Positions 46,237-58,261 are shown, counted from the first letter of the stretch. The stretch: 64,000 nt of DNA from Nansenia antarctica (GCA_963989245.1 OZ022347.1:39769886-39833885), one strand, 5' to 3'. Made by a program: numbers and translations. Notes: generated by a model from the sequence alone, not told the origin.

Positions 46237-47627
46237 CAAGCCCGGATTATCCATATATTGCATCGGGTGAACGCCCTGGGGTACCAGCCAATGGGGGGGC
46301 ACCAAATTATTCGGACAATGAATAGACCTTTAAAATATTTTGGGCACATTTTTAAAATATAGGCTATATTTACTGGAAGACATCCACACAGGTACAAAAC
46401 TAACGGTTATATTTAGGCTATCATATAAATAATAAGATAAATAATTGCGAGTGCCCCACCCCCAGTCACAGACAAGTGCCCCCCCCCCCCCCCCAATCAC
46501 AGACAGGCGCGCGATGATGCAGTGACGCCAAACTATCAACTAAGAAATCAAAATGGACAGGCGACAACTGAGTGGCTCTGCCAAGCGAAAAATTAAGCAA
46601 TCCTGTCTTGTTCAGCGCATTGATGCATACAGGGCCCTGAATGGACTATTTGGCGTTTTGTTTGATTCCGACATGGACCGCGATTCTGTGCGTAAACGCG
46701 CTACTGCGCTCTCCTCCACATATCCAGATGACCTGGACAAAAACTTTGGAGATGAACTTATTCAGTTCAAGGATTTTGTGCGGGAGGAGCCAACCCGTTC
46801 ACCAGAGGAGATGCTTCAAATCCTGAGAATACATGGACTACAGACGACGTTCCAATGTGTGTTTGTCGTACTGAGGCTCTTCCCTGCCAGTTACCAACTG
46901 CGAGGGCGAGAGATCCTTCTCCCAACTCAAACGAGTGAAGAATGAACTCAGAACCACTATGGGACAGAAGCGTCTGTCTGCACTTTCCCTGCTGGCAATT
47001 GAATCCGAGTTGGTCAAAGAGATGGACTTTGAGGATTTAGTCAACGACTTTGCCTGCGGAAAATCAAGAAAAAAGAAGTTCTGCTAAAGGTAAGGCTTAC
47101 TTATGATTATTTGGGGCTAATATAACGCTGTGGCTGATTTGGGCCTGTGTGATGCACAGGGCTATAGCCTACGTCTGATACAGCATCACAAAGGTGAGCA
47201 GAGCGGCAAAGAGAGAGGCGCTGTTTATTTCCATTTTTGGACTTGGTATTGGGCTTGTTTTATTGTAGTATACAGTATGTGCATTTTCCCCCTTTGTTAT
47301 GGTTTTGCATGTAGTCTCAGGCCATTTATGATGGAAATAATTAGCCTATATTTAGAAAGTCGTGTTGCATTGGGATGTGAGTTGCATTCAGATTTGAGCA
47401 TCAGTGTCAAGGCTATACTACGGCATTAGGCCCAACTAGGATGAGCCTGTACTGTAGTAATATGCTCTTGTAAATCTATGGTTTTTGTAACCATAGTAAA
47501 TATCAAATTTTCACTTGCAAAGTAAAAAAATAAAATAAAATAAAAGTGTGTGTGTTGGGGGGGGGGGGGGGGGGTACACATCAAGTCGGGTCACCCTAGG
47601 GCACCCTAGGGGGTTAATCCGGGCCTG
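46237..47627 (+). mobile_element. Deleted hAT element (ZMYM1-like transposase)
   Basis: Ends CAAGCCCGGATTA...TAATCCGGGCCTG; exact 8-bp TSD TTCTTCAG at 46229-46236 and 47628-47635. G- and C-homopolymer runs lie near both ends (about 46478 and 47556). Confidence 0.92.
46553..47087 (+). pseudogene. hAT transposase, N- and C-termini fused by deletion
   Basis: Starts MDRRQLSGSAKRKIKQ, a start shared by ZMYM1-like hAT proteins, and reads to LQTTFQCVFVV. Another frame then continues with SFSQLKRVKNELRTTMGQKR and SLLAIESELVKEMDFEDLV, the hATC dimerisation region, to a TAA at 47085. The zinc-finger TTF region and most of the DDE core are missing, and the frame shifts, so it is inactive. Confidence 0.8.
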
Positions 47628-50089
47628 TTCTTCAGAGACGTTTTTCACAGAGGTAATGGGTGGGAACAATAGCTGGTTAACTCCACCCTAATCACTCCCT
47701 CAAGACAACCACACCCTCAAGACAACCACTCCCCCATTACACTACCTGTCATTACCTACCTGTCATCTGTCAGTGGGGTTGTCAGCTAACCCTCAGGAAG
47801 CAAAATTGCAGGGCTTACACGTTTAAATAGCTAAATAATAATAATAATAATAATTCAAGATTCATGATTCATCATCATTTTATTGCCATGTGTGCCAAAC
47901 GTTTATTACGTCCCATTACAAGTACAAGAGAGTAAAATTCATGGCAATGGAAAAAGGTAGGCAAGATACAATTGAGCAATACAATAATAGAATGGTAAAA
48001 AAGAATAATGTTGTCCGTGTGCATGCATTTATCATTATAGTCCATAAAGCATCTAGTGGGACTTCGGCGTAGTTCCTTCCCATCCCATCTGGGCATCAAA
48101 GCTGTAATAAAAAAAGAAGACAGTACATTTCAAATGATTGCCCACTGTTACCAACACCACTTTTACGAAATAGCCTACTACTATCTTCATAAAATAGAAT
48201 AGCTTATACAATGACAATGACAAATACCTGAAGTGCTGGTGACTCTCATCAAGGTCTCATCTCTCAGAACCTCTCACCTCCTCATTCTGTAACACAAATT
48301 TCAGGCACCAGATGACCAATCAAAATATAATGTAATATAATGCAATATAAGGCTCTCAGGCATTCTGTACTTTCAAATATGTATTCTCCTTGAGCAGTCA
48401 ATATCAACTATCAGCTATTTCGCTAGCAAAAACGAAAGCTAACTTATTTGCGAAACAGCGCCCCCGCCACCACGTCGGCGCAGTGCCGCAATTGCAGTTA
48501 GAAATGACAGAAATCCACCGTAGAAAATACGACTGTCAGAGTTTTGTCGAGAGCTGGAGGCGGCTAGAAATATGATGGAGGCGGCCGCCTCAAAATTCTC
48601 TATGCAGGAAAACCCCTGATTACCGTTCATTACAAAAGCATTTACTTTTTCTATAATCTATTACATCTCTAACAAAGCTACCTATCTAGCTAACAAGCTA
48701 ACACTTGTTTGGCTAGCTGGTACACACACACATACTAAAATGGTGCATGAAACATACTGTACAGTATGTTGCATGTTTAGTAGGTCTGCAACAAATGTAT
48801 TTATTCATTATGTTTTATCTTTGACAACGTATTTCTTCCTCCCACCATCTCATTAGTTTTGTAGAGGGGTGGCATAATTGTGGTGAGCAGTTTCAGTGGT
48901 TTGATAACTGATGCTAACAACAGCGCTATCTACGGTACCTTACTCACAAAACAACAAATAACTGTTTGGCTATCCTAAGTAAACAACACAACATCCTAGT
49001 ATACAACACATGTAACTCACTAAAACTTACCCAAGAACACAGCAGAAGGTCTGTCTGCAGACGACTGTCCCATGAAAGTGAACTGATGTGGAGAACAATG
49101 TCTGAAATCCTGTTGTCTTCTTGTCGTCGTCAGATTCGGAGTTCCCGTTATGTATAGTCCAATATGAAGGAGTTCATTAATTGCCCACTGTCGATATTTC
49201 TAGCGGCTTCACAAATTCGGTTTATAGCATTAGCTAGAGCATCCGCATCCATCTTGTAAATTTGTCAACAGGTCCAGGTGGCTACTTAAATACAGCTGGA
49301 GTGGGCGTGGCTACACACACTGCCACAATAATACGAATAATACCCCCCACCCGACTTTGCTAACTAAATGTAGGTATTTAGTGAATGTAAAACTGTTGGA
49401 TATGATATCGAGTGGGTTCTTCATCGCTTCGTTTGTCGTCCTATGCCAAAAACCGGAAAACAAATTTTTTCACAACAAGACTTGTTTGGCTCGATTGCGA
49501 GCTTTCACAATGGCCGAGATGGGGACCTATTAATCAAAACCTGTCACATATGGATGCGGGGGATTTGCTCCCATTCAGCCACAAGAGCATTACTGAGGTC
49601 GGCCACTGATGTTGGGTCAGAAGGACTGTCTTGCAGTCGGCGTTCCAATTCATCCCAAAGGTGTTCGATGGGGTTGAGGTCAGAGCTCTGTGTGCAGGCC
49701 AGTCATGTTCTCCCAGACCAAACTCAGAAAACCATGTCATTATGGACCTCACTTTGTGTATGGGGGCATTGTCATGCTGAAACTGGAAAGGGCCTTCCCC
49801 AAACTGTTGTCACAAAGTTGGAAGCATACAATTCTCTAGAATCACATTGTATGCTGTAGCATCATCTTCTTCAGGGGACTAATTTTATTTAGAAAAAAAT
49901 ACATTCTTATTCATATTCTTATTTAGAAAAAAAAGACAAAAGACATTCTTATTCAGTAACCAATGAAGGAAAACAAAACAATACAAATAGTAATAGTTAT
50001 ACTCATGAGGATAACAAAGTTGACTTGAAAAACAGTAGGAGGAAGGGGCCAACCACCAAGACACACAGTGGTGTAGTCTACGTGATACC

Positions 50090-51610
50090 AACAGGCTCAC
50101 AGCCGCAGAGGACGACCCCCTGCTGGCGGGAAAGCTGAACACCTTCTACGCCCGGTTCGACGAGGGGCGAACGGAGGTAACCGCAACACAAACACCACTC
50201 TCTCCAGCTCTCAGCAGCCTCACCCTCACAGAGCATGAGGTGAGACGCGTACTGAAGGCGGTGGACCCCAGGAAAGCCTCGGGGCCGGATGGCGTCCTGG
50301 GACGGGTGCTGAGAGACTGCGCCGACCAGCTGGCCGGGGTTTTCACCAACATCTTTAACCAGTCCCTGTCCCAGGCCACCGTCCCACCCTGCCTAAAAAC
50401 CTCAACTATCATCCCAGTCCCGAAGAAAAGCACGGTGAGCTGCCTAAACGACTACCGCCCGGTGGCACTCACACCAATCATCATGAAGTGCTTCGAGAAA
50501 CTAGTCCGGGCCCACATACTCACACGCCTCCCGCCCAACCTGGATCCATACCAGTTCGCCTACAGAGCCCACAGGTCCACAGAGGACGCCATAGCGACGA
50601 CTCTCCACGCCACTCTATCCCACCTGGAGAGGGGAAACAGCTACGCGAGACTGCTCTTCGTGGACTTCAGCTCCGCCTTCAACACCATCCTTCCAGACAG
50701 GCTAGTGACCAAACTACTAGACCTGGGTCTATCACACTCTATATGTGCGTGGATCAAGGACTTCCTGACCGACCGCCCCCAGAGGGTGCGGGTGGGCCCC
50801 CACACCTCCACAGCCCTCAGCCTCAGCACTGGGTCCCCCCAGGGCTGCGTGCTAAGCCCCATCCTCTACAACCTCTACACCCACGACTTCACCCCCGTCC
50901 ACCCCAGCAACTACATCGTAAAGTTTGCAGACGACACCACCGTGGTGGGATGTATCTCGGGGGGGGACGAGGCGGCGTACAGGGATGAGGTAGAGCAACT
51001 GAGCAAGCTGTGCAAGGTTAACAACCTGCTACTAAACAAGTCAAAGACCCAGGAATTCATCGTAGACTTCAGGAGGAAAAAGTCCGAGATCCAGCCCCTG
51101 CTCATCGACGGAGAGAGCGTGGAGAGAGTCTCAACCCTCCGATTCCTGGGACATCACATGCGGGATGACCTGGCCTGGAAGGACAACACAAAAGGCACCA
51201 TCAAGAGGGCACAACAGCGGCTATACACCCTGAGATGCCTCAGGAAAGAACACAACAAGCAGGAGATACTGGTGGCCTTCTACCGCGGCGCAGTGGAGAG
51301 CATCCTCACCTACGGCATCTGCAACTGGTTCTACAGCTGCACAACAGCGGAGAGAAACGCGCTACAGAGAGTCGTGAGAACAGCACAGAAGATCACAGGC
51401 GCCCCCCTCCCCTCTCTGGAAGAGCTGTACAACACACGCTGTCTCAGGAAGGCCTCCAAGATCTCCAGGGACCCGACCCACCCTGGGCACGTACACTTTA
51501 TCAGGCTGCCCTCGAAAAGGAGGTACAGGACCCCGGCCGCTAAGACAAACAGACTGAAGAACTGCTTCTACCACAGGGCCGTCAAGGCCCTGAACACAGC
51601 AAAGGCCTAA
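50090..51610 (+). pseudogene. LINE reverse transcriptase, 5'-truncated
   Basis: An open frame of about 507 codons from 50090. It begins in the linker (LNTFYARFDEG), then KASGPDGVLGRVL, FVDFSSAFNTI (motif A), GSPQGCVLSPILYNLY (motif B) and FADD (50924-50935), followed by the usual thumb and C-terminal region ending VKALNTAKA. It is a CR1/L2/Rex1-group LINE. The N-terminal APE endonuclease is absent, so the copy cannot move by itself, although the RT frame has no stop. Confidence 0.9.
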
Positions 51611-51789
51611 GTTCTGGGCCCAGGACAGTCCGGACGGATTGTATGGCAGCTAGTGCTGAGGCACAAACATGTACATTTCAAGCCTGCAAACTGTCACTTT
51701 AAAATAACGTGAAAAAATACTTTTGTGCAATATGACAACCCTAGTTGACTATCTGTGCAGTATAGTACAGTGGATTGTGTACATAGCCT
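51611..51789 (+). other. 3' untranslated region of the LINE
   Basis: About 180 bp without coding potential between the RT stop and the minisatellite. No poly(A) or tandem tail is visible, so the LINE end may have been overwritten by the repeat. Confidence 0.5.
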
Positions 51790-53410
51790 GTTGTGGGTCT
51801 GTTCTGGGGTCTGTTCTGGGGTCTGTTCTGGGGTCAGTTCTGGGGTCTGTTCTGGGGTCTGTTCTGGGTCAGTTGGGGGTCTGTTGTGGGTCTGTTGTGG
51901 GGTCTGTTGTGGGTCTGTTCTGGGTCAGTTCTGGGGTCTGTTCTGGGGTCTGTTCTGGGGTCTGTTGTGGGGTCTGTTCTGAGGTCTGTTCTGGGACTGT
52001 TCTGGGGTCTGTTCTGGGGTCTGTTGTGGGTCTGTTCTGGGGTCTGTTCTGGGGTCTGTTCTGGGGTCTGTTCTGGGGTCTGTTGTGGGTCAGTTGTGGG
52101 TCTGTTGTGGGTCTGTTGTGGGTCTGTTCTGGGGTCTGTTGTGGGTCTGTTCTGGGGTCTGTTGTGGGTCTGTTCTGGGTCTGTTGTGGGTCAGTTGTGG
52201 GGTCTGTTCTGGGGTCTGTTCTGGGGTCTGTTCTGGGGTCTGTTCTGGGGTCTGTTCTGGGGTCTGTTGTGGGGTCTGTTGTGGGGTCTGTTCTGAGGTC
52301 TGTTCTGGGACTGTTCTGGGGTCTGTTGTGGGGTCTGTTGTGGGGTCTGTTGTGGGTCTGTTCTGGGGTCTGTTGTGGGTCTGTTCTGGGGTCTGTTGTG
52401 GGTCTGTTCTGGGGTCTGTTCTGGGGTCTGTTGTGGGTCTGTTCTGGGGTCTGTTGTGGGTCTGTTCTGGGGTCTGTTCTGGGGTCTGTTCTGGGGTCTG
52501 TTCTGGGGTCTGTTCTGGGGTCTGTTCTGGGGTCTGTTGTGGGGTCTGTTGTGGGGTCTGTTCTGAGGTCTGTTCTGGGACTGTTCTGGGGTCTGTTGTG
52601 GGGTCTGTTGTGGGGTCTGTTGTGGGGTCTGTTGTGGGTCTGTTCTGGGGTCTGTTGTGGGTCTGTTCTGGGGTCTGTTGTGGGGTCTGTTGTGGGTCTG
52701 TTCTGGGGTCTGTTCTGGGGTCTGTTGTGGGTCTGTTCTGGGGTCTGTTGTGGGTCTGTTCTGGGGTCTGTTCTGGGGTCTGTTGTGGGTCTGTTGTGGG
52801 GTCTGTTGTGGGGTCTGTTGTGGGGTCAGTTGTGGGGTCTGTTGTGGGTCTGTTCTGGGGTCAGTTCTGGGGTCTGTTGTGGGTCTGTTGTGGGTCTGTT
52901 CTGGGGTCTGTTCTGGGGTCTGTTGTGGGTCTGTTCTGGGGTCTGTCCTGGGGTCTGTTCTGAGGTCTGTTGTGGGTCTGTTCTGGGGTCTGTTCTGGGG
53001 TCTGTTGTGGGTCTGTTCTGGGGTCTGTTGTGGGGTCTGTTGTGGGTCTGTTCTGGGGTCTGTTGTGGGTCAGTTGTGGGTCTGTTCTGGGGTCTGTTGT
53101 GGGTCAGTTGTGGGTCTGTTCTGGGTCTGTTCTGGGGTCTGTTCTGGGGTCTGTTGTGGGTCTGTTGTGGGTCTGTTCTGGGGTCTGTTGTGGGTCTGTT
53201 CTGGGGTCTGTTGTGGGTCTGTTGTGGGTCTGTTCTGGGGTCTGTTGTGGGTCTGTTGTGGGTCAGTTGTGGGTCTGTTCTGGGTCTGTTCTGGGGTCTG
53301 TTGTGGGTCTGTTCTGGGTCTGTTCTGGGGTCTGTTGTGGGTCTGTTGTGGGGTCTGTTCTGGGGTCTGTTGTGGGTCTGTTGTGGGGTCAGTTGTGGGG
53401 TCTGTTCTGG
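51790..53410. repeat. 1.6-kb minisatellite of 11- and 12-bp units
   Basis: About 140 units of GGGTCTGTTSTG(G). 12-bp units keep a frame, 11-bp units shift it, so three plus-strand frames are open for hundreds of codons. Marker variants (GAGGTCTG then GGGACTG) recur near 51976, 52288 and 52558, showing higher-order blocks of about 270-310 bp. Its right end joins a minus-strand exon-like sequence. Confidence 0.95.
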
Positions 53411-53491
53411 CCCAACACCCTCTGGCTGAGGACTGGAGGCGCCACTTGCTTGGCCAGTCTCCTCTCTCTTCTCAACAAGCTTTACTGCAGC
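53405..53491 (-). CDS. Exon B of an unrecognised host gene
   Basis: Minus strand: acceptor TGATTGACAG, then AAVKLVEKREETGQASGASS and PQPEGVGPEQTPQ, in phase 0. That fits exon A, which ends in phase 0 at its CAG/GT donor. The frame runs straight into the 11/12-bp minisatellite and stays open there as Pro/Gln/Thr/Asn/Arg-rich repeats with no GT donor in the unit. Where the exon really ends is unknown. I do not recognise the protein. Confidence 0.5.
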
Positions 53492-53697
53492 CTGTCAATC
53501 ACACAAGGACATGATTGGTTAAAAACCAGCGCCCCTGAAAGACTATGGAAATCTACATTAAGTGTGGTGTTAGGCAAGATCAAATAAAACAAATGATGTT
53601 AGATATAACCAGAAGTAAAACTACAAGGTTATGACCACTTGACCCACATAAGTAAAATGTGAAAAATATTACTCAGCATATAAGATCTTCCAATGGC

Positions 53698-54334
53698 AAT
53701 GACAATACATCCATACCTGGGTCAGAAAGGGGACAGAGTTGACATACATCCGTACCTGGGTCAGAAAGGGGACAGAGTTGACATACATCCATACCTGTTC
53801 AGAAAGGGGACAGTTGACATACATCCATACCTGGGTCAGAAAGGGGACAGAGTTGACATACATCCGTACCTGGGTCAGAAAGGGGACAGAGTTGACATAC
53901 ATCCATACCTGGGTCAGAAAGGGGACAGAGTTGACATACATCCGTACCTGGGTCAGAAAGGGGACAGAGTTGACATACATCCGTACCTGGGTCAGAAAGG
54001 GGACAGAGTTGACATACATCCGTACCTGGGTCAGAAAGGGGACAGAGTTGACATACATCCGTACCTGGGTCAGAAAGGGGACAGAGTTGACATACATCCG
54101 TACCTGGGTCAGAAAGGGGACAGAGTTGACATACATCCGTACCTGGGTCAGAAAGGGGACAGAGTTGACATACATCCATACCTGTTCAGAAAGGGGACAG
54201 TTGACATACATCCATACCTGGGTCAGAAAGGGGACAGAGTTGACATACATCCGTACCTGGGTCAGAAAGGGGACAGAGTTGACATACATCCGTACCTGGG
54301 TCAGAAAGGGGACAGAGTTGACATACATCCGTAC
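53698..54334 (-). repeat. 39-bp VNTR carrying a 5' splice site in each unit
   Basis: Seventeen units, fifteen of 39 bp and two of 36 bp. On the minus strand each encodes MYVNSVPFLTQVR and contains CAG-GTACGG or CAG-GTATGG, the same junction that ends exon A. The array begins exactly at the exon's donor and is open in one frame throughout (53669-54526). The shorter variants sit ten units apart. Confidence 0.92.
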
Positions 54335-54475
54335 CTGGGTCAGAAAGGGGACAGAGTTGACATACAGGCCCTCACTGAACGGCAGCATCTCTTGTCTGAA
54401 GCTCTGGTAGGTGACCTGCTGCAGGACCGCGTGGTCACTGACCTTCTGGTTCACCAGACCCATGAAAACAGCTTT
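54335..54475 (-). CDS. Exon A of an unrecognised host gene
   Basis: Minus strand: acceptor GTGTGTCCAACAG, then 47 codons beginning KAVFMGLVNQKVSDHAV and including VTYQSFRQEMLPFSEGLYVN, ending LTQ at CAG-GTACGG. Non-repetitive, codon-like and phase 0 at both ends, so it looks like a genuine exon, not transposon. Its last 30 bp plus the first bases of the intron are the seed of the 39-bp VNTR. Together with exon B it defines a gene on the minus strand whose other exons I could not find. The protein family is unknown to me. Confidence 0.6.
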
Positions 54476-54526
54476 CTGTTGGACACACATCAAGTAGTTC
54501 CAATCAAGATATTTAAGCAATATCAC

Positions 54527-54837
54527 AGGAGAGGGAGTGCTGTTATACTGAATATCAGCACGGCTGTGATTCGGTCTTAGGTACGAGGCCAGTCTAATTA
54601 ACGGTCATTTAGTAGAACATCTGTGCGGCGGAGTGATACATATACAGTTAAAAGTCCCAGTGCTGTTATACTGTATATCAGCACTCATGGAATGCCTCTT
54701 GTCCAATCAAATCCAATCAAATTACTTGGTCGGAACTAACTGTTGCATCATTTTAAATTGCTAGGTAAGCAGAGTGTTCGATTTCTGTAAAAAAAAAAAA
54801 TCCCCATAAGTTTTAAGTAAAATCCAGATATTGATGT
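54527..54837. other. Unassigned
   Basis: Short non-coding stretch with a fragment (ACTCATGGAATGCCTCTTGT, CCAATCAAAT) related to the small MITE family at 41770. Confidence 0.35.
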
Positions 54838-55200
54838 CTCTGTGTATCATAATACAGATATTGATGTCTCTGTGCATCCTAAGTTAGTTAAATCCAGATA
54901 TTGATGTCTCTGTGCATCCTAAGTTAGATATTGATGTCTCTGTGCATCCTAAGTTAGATATTGATGTCTCTGTGCATCCTAAGTTAGATATTGATGTCTC
55001 TGTGCATCCTAAGTTAGATATTGATGTCTCTGTGCATCCTAAGTTAGATATTGATGTCTCTGTGTAACCTAAGGGTTAGGGTTAGGTATATACATATATT
55101 GATGTCTCTGTGTAACCTAAGGGTTAGGGTTAGGTATATACAGATATTGATGTCTCTGTGTAACCTAAGGGTTAGGGTTAGGTATATACAGATACCTAGG
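54838..55200. repeat. Minisatellite of 26-30-bp units with TTAGGG-like part
   Basis: Units of AGATATTGATGTCTCTGTGC + ATCCTAAGTT, then three longer units of about 48 bp in which AACCTAAGGGTTAGGGTTAG is inserted. Confidence 0.85.
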
Positions 55201-55204
55201 TTGA

Positions 55205-55873
55205 CCTACCTGAGGAGAAGAAGGTACTTATCATATGAGGAGAAGAAGGTACTTATCATATGAGGAGAAGAAGGTACTTATCATATGAGGAGAAGAAGGT
55301 ACTTATCATATGAGGAGAAGAAGGTACTTATCATATGAGGAGAAGATGGTACTTATCATATGAGTAGGAGACGGTACTTATCATATGAGGAGAAGGTAAC
55401 ACTTATCATATGAGGAGAAGAAGGTACTTATCATATGAGGAGGAGACGGTACTTATCATATGAGGAGAAGAAGGTACTTATCATATGAGGAGAAGAAGGT
55501 ACTTATCATATGAGGAGTAGAAGGTACTTATCATATGAGGAGAAGAAGGTACTTATCATATGAGGAGGAGAAGGTACTTATCATATGAGGAGAAGAAGGT
55601 ACTTATCATATGAGGAGAAGATGGTACTTATCATATGAGGAGGAGAAGGTACTTATCATATGAGTAGGAGACGGTACTTATCATATGAGGAGAAGAAGGT
55701 ACTTATCATATGAGGAGAAGAAGGTACTTATCATATGAGGAGAAGAAGGTACATATCATATGAGGAGGAGAAGGTATGTACTTATCATATGAGGAGAAGA
55801 AGGTACTTATCATATGAGGAGAAGAAGGTACTTATCATGAGGAGAAGGTACTTATCATATGAGGAGGAGAAGG
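55205..55873. repeat. 25-bp minisatellite
   Basis: About 26 copies of GAGGAGAAGAAGGTACTTAT + CATAT with point variants. It has replaced the rest of the LINE that starts at 55876. Confidence 0.93.
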
Positions 55874-55875
55874 TC

Positions 55876-57127
55876 AAAAAACATTATCCTCACCTGACTT
55901 CCCGGCTCATCCAGGTAGGAGTAAGCACGATGGAGGAGGTAGAGGACAGCGTCATCCACACCAACTTTTTCCTGGTACCCGAACTGCAGGGGATCACGTG
56001 CATGTTCAGTCTGTGGTCTCAGATGTCTCAGAAACAGCCGCTCCAGTGTCTTCATACTGTGTGAAGTGAGGGCAACCGATCTGTAGCCGCGAGCACACCC
56101 CATCAGGACCCGCCGCCTTTCCAGGGTGCAGCCTCTTGGTGGGAGAGGGGGGGGGGGGGGGGGGGGAAGGGAGGGGGGGGGGGAGGGGGGAGGGGAGGGG
56201 AGGGGAAGGGAGGGGGGAGGGGAGGGGAAGGGGGCCCAGCCGTGCTGCCGAGGCTGTAGCTGTGGGATGTGGGGGAGGCTGGTGAAGTGGGAGAGGTAGT
56301 GGGAGGGGCAGCAGGGACAGAGTAGGCACCGGCCGCTGAGTCAAACCTGTTAAAAAAGTGGTTGAGCTCATTGGCCTTAGCCAAGTCTGGGACCGCTGCC
56401 TGACTGTTCTTACGTTTGTAGCCGGTGATGGTCTTCATCCCCTTCCACACCTCTCTGGTGTTGCTGTGTTGCAGCTTCCTCTCCACCTTGTTCTTGTAGT
56501 CCACCTTGGCCTGTTTCATACTCCTCTTCAGCTCTTGTTGTATCAGCCTGCGCTTCTCTCTGTCCCCCTCTCTATAGGCAGCCTTTTTTTGGTTCAGTAG
56601 TAGCTTGATGTTACAGGTAATCCATGGTTTATTGTTGGGAAAGCAACGCACCGTCCTCGTCGGAACAATCATGTCCCTGCACCATGTCATATAGTCAGTG
56701 CAGCAGTCAACCATCCTGTCCACAGCTGTGCGCCCCCTGTTACCTTCTGTGTTCTGTAGTTCCACCCAGTCTGTGCATTCATAACAGGCCCTGAGGGTCT
56801 CACAGGCCTCCGGTGTCCACTTCCTGAGTGTCCTGGTGGTCACAGGCTGCCTCATAACACAGGGTTTGTAGGAGGGCTGGAGTAGGACCAGGTTGTGATC
56901 TGACCTGCCAAGTGGTGGGAGTGCTGAGACAGTGTATGCCTCCTTGGCATTTGCATACAGTAGGTCGAGGGTCTTATTCTCTCTGGTGGGACAGTCAACA
57001 TACTGCACAAATCCAGTTAGGTGATGAGACAGGCTGACATGGTTGAAATCCCCCGAGATTACAATGAATGCATCGGGGTGCTGGGTCTGAATTCTCGCGA
57101 CAGTATCGTGGATGACGTCACACGCTG
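55876..57127 (-). pseudogene. Rex1-like LINE, endonuclease and start of RT
   Basis: Minus strand from about 57127: GDFNH and GRSDHNLVLLQP, active-site motifs of the APE endonuclease, then a linker with NNKPWITCNIKLLLNQKKAA and KGMKTITGYKRKNSQAAVPD. After a poly-Pro region frame-shifted by G-runs, RT begins (MKTLERLFLRHLRPQ, PLQFGYQEKVGVDDAVLYLL) and breaks off at IMFFD in the 25-bp minisatellite. The RT portion is close in type to the Rex1-like copy at 62815-63993. Truncated at both ends. Confidence 0.85.
56146..56235. repeat. G-rich homopurine tract
   Basis: Runs of GGGGG to about 18 G broken by A. It is the expanded proline-codon region of the LINE linker on the other strand and could form G-quadruplex. 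Confidence 0.8.
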
Positions 57128-57567
57128 TTGCCGGAACCGCTCTCTATCTCCTATCAGCCTCACTACAAATGCAACTTACAGAGAAGCCACCCTTCTCTGC
57201 CCTCTCCCGCTCACTTGGCTTAATTCAGCCGCTATAATTGAGCCACTATCTCAGGGTGTAAATACAAAGCTCATTCTCAAGTATATTTGGTATTTATAGA
57301 CTTTAGTACGTACTCAATTTTATTTTGCCTGTCTGTGTGCGGCTCTTTAATCCATTCATTAAAAGTGAGTGGCTCGCTCGCTGTGTCTCAATAGGCGTCG
57401 TTTTGGTTTAGCAATTCATGGCACTCGCCATACCTGCATAAAAAATAAATCCCCTGAAAATTGTATCTGAAACACGTGTTGTCATGTTGGTGATTTTATC
57501 CACAACGGTAACTCAACATCCTCCCGGCTCCATCTCACCCCCCCCAGCCAGGCGCTGTAGTGGAGCG
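57128..57567. other. Unassigned
   Basis: No recognisable element; contains a C-run near 57540. The LINE's 5' border is here. Confidence 0.3.
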
Positions 57568-57670
57568 CAGGGTTGCCAGACAGGATTGACAATTTCAAGC
57601 CCAACCAGTCTAAAAGCTGCCGAATCCACCCGTCCAGAGTGACCAAAAGTAGCCCAATCTGGCAACACTG
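57568..57670. mobile_element. 103-bp hAT-like MITE
   Basis: CAGGGTTGCCAGA...TCTGGCAACACTG inverted ends; GAGCG repeats on both sides (5 bp exact; an 8-bp duplication would need mismatches). Confidence 0.6.
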
Positions 57671-57831
57671 GAGCGGGACATCGGTTCCTCAATAAACAAG
57701 CCATGAGTAACGTTAATGTTAAAACCTTGTCCACGATTCTCATTCATTCAGGTGGGTTAAACAAACTGTATAAACGCCATAATTGTCACGCCCTCTACCT
57801 CTAGGTAGTGGGCAGTGCCTCTCTCTCTCTT

Positions 57832-57871
<40 letters not shown>

Positions 57872-58261
57872 TAATTGGCAGGAGTGGCTTCAGGTGTGCG
57901 TTTTGTCCGGCTGTTCACTATTACCTCATCGTTAGCCCTGCATAAAGACCCGTTCCAGCCTTCATTTCTCTGCCAGATCGTAGCTTCAGCTTACCGTAAA
58001 GATACGCTTCCAGCTCCCCTACCTATTTACTACCCTGCCTGTACCTGCCTCCTACTTACCCCTGTTTTGCCTTTACCCCCCAGTACCCCTACCGGACTCC
58101 TGCTACCTGCCTGCCTGCCCTACCTGCCCTCTTGCCTGCTCCAACGCCGTGAAGCTGAGCAGATTCTTTGACAAGGTGAGATACAGCTGTGCGCTGTAGC
58201 TGGCTGGCTGAACTGTTGTCGAAAAGGCCTACATATTTGTTTATATGTATTTATGTAAACT

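Larger units (their letters stand above)
46036..49547. mobile_element. Non-autonomous DNA transposon, copy 2 (inverted)
   Basis: Reverse complement of 4425-6548 at an estimated 97% or more over the compared parts, with the same GTGACAGG/CCTGTCAC ends and flanking ATAT (46032-46035, 49548-49551). Extra length is due to the hAT at 46237-47627. The old LINE tail and short lead frame are conserved. Confidence 0.85.
45873..49880 (-). mobile_element. Tc1-type remnant split by a DNA transposon
   Basis: CACTATATGGACAAAAGTAT starts a Tc1-type terminus. The sequence continues to 46035 and resumes at 49552 with GATGCGGGGGATTTGCTCCC. Minus-strand fragments (SNTFGMNWNADC, WPTSVMLLWLNG) are transposase C-terminal remnants with frame breaks. 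The second terminus is not clear. Confidence 0.7.

Noticed and set aside
51723..53514. Very long plus-strand frames (up to 568 codons) rich in Gly, Leu, Val, Trp and Cys
   Set aside because: They are translations of an 11/12-bp repeat without stop codons, in all three frames; no unique sequence or domain.
54838..55873. Regular repeats that might be read as a CRISPR array
   Set aside because: Units are contiguous without unique spacers, and the genome is eukaryotic.
58130..58184. Possible exon ending NAVKLSRFFDK before GTGAGA
   Set aside because: Its only open phase does not fit the next exon; it may still be real but could not be supported.
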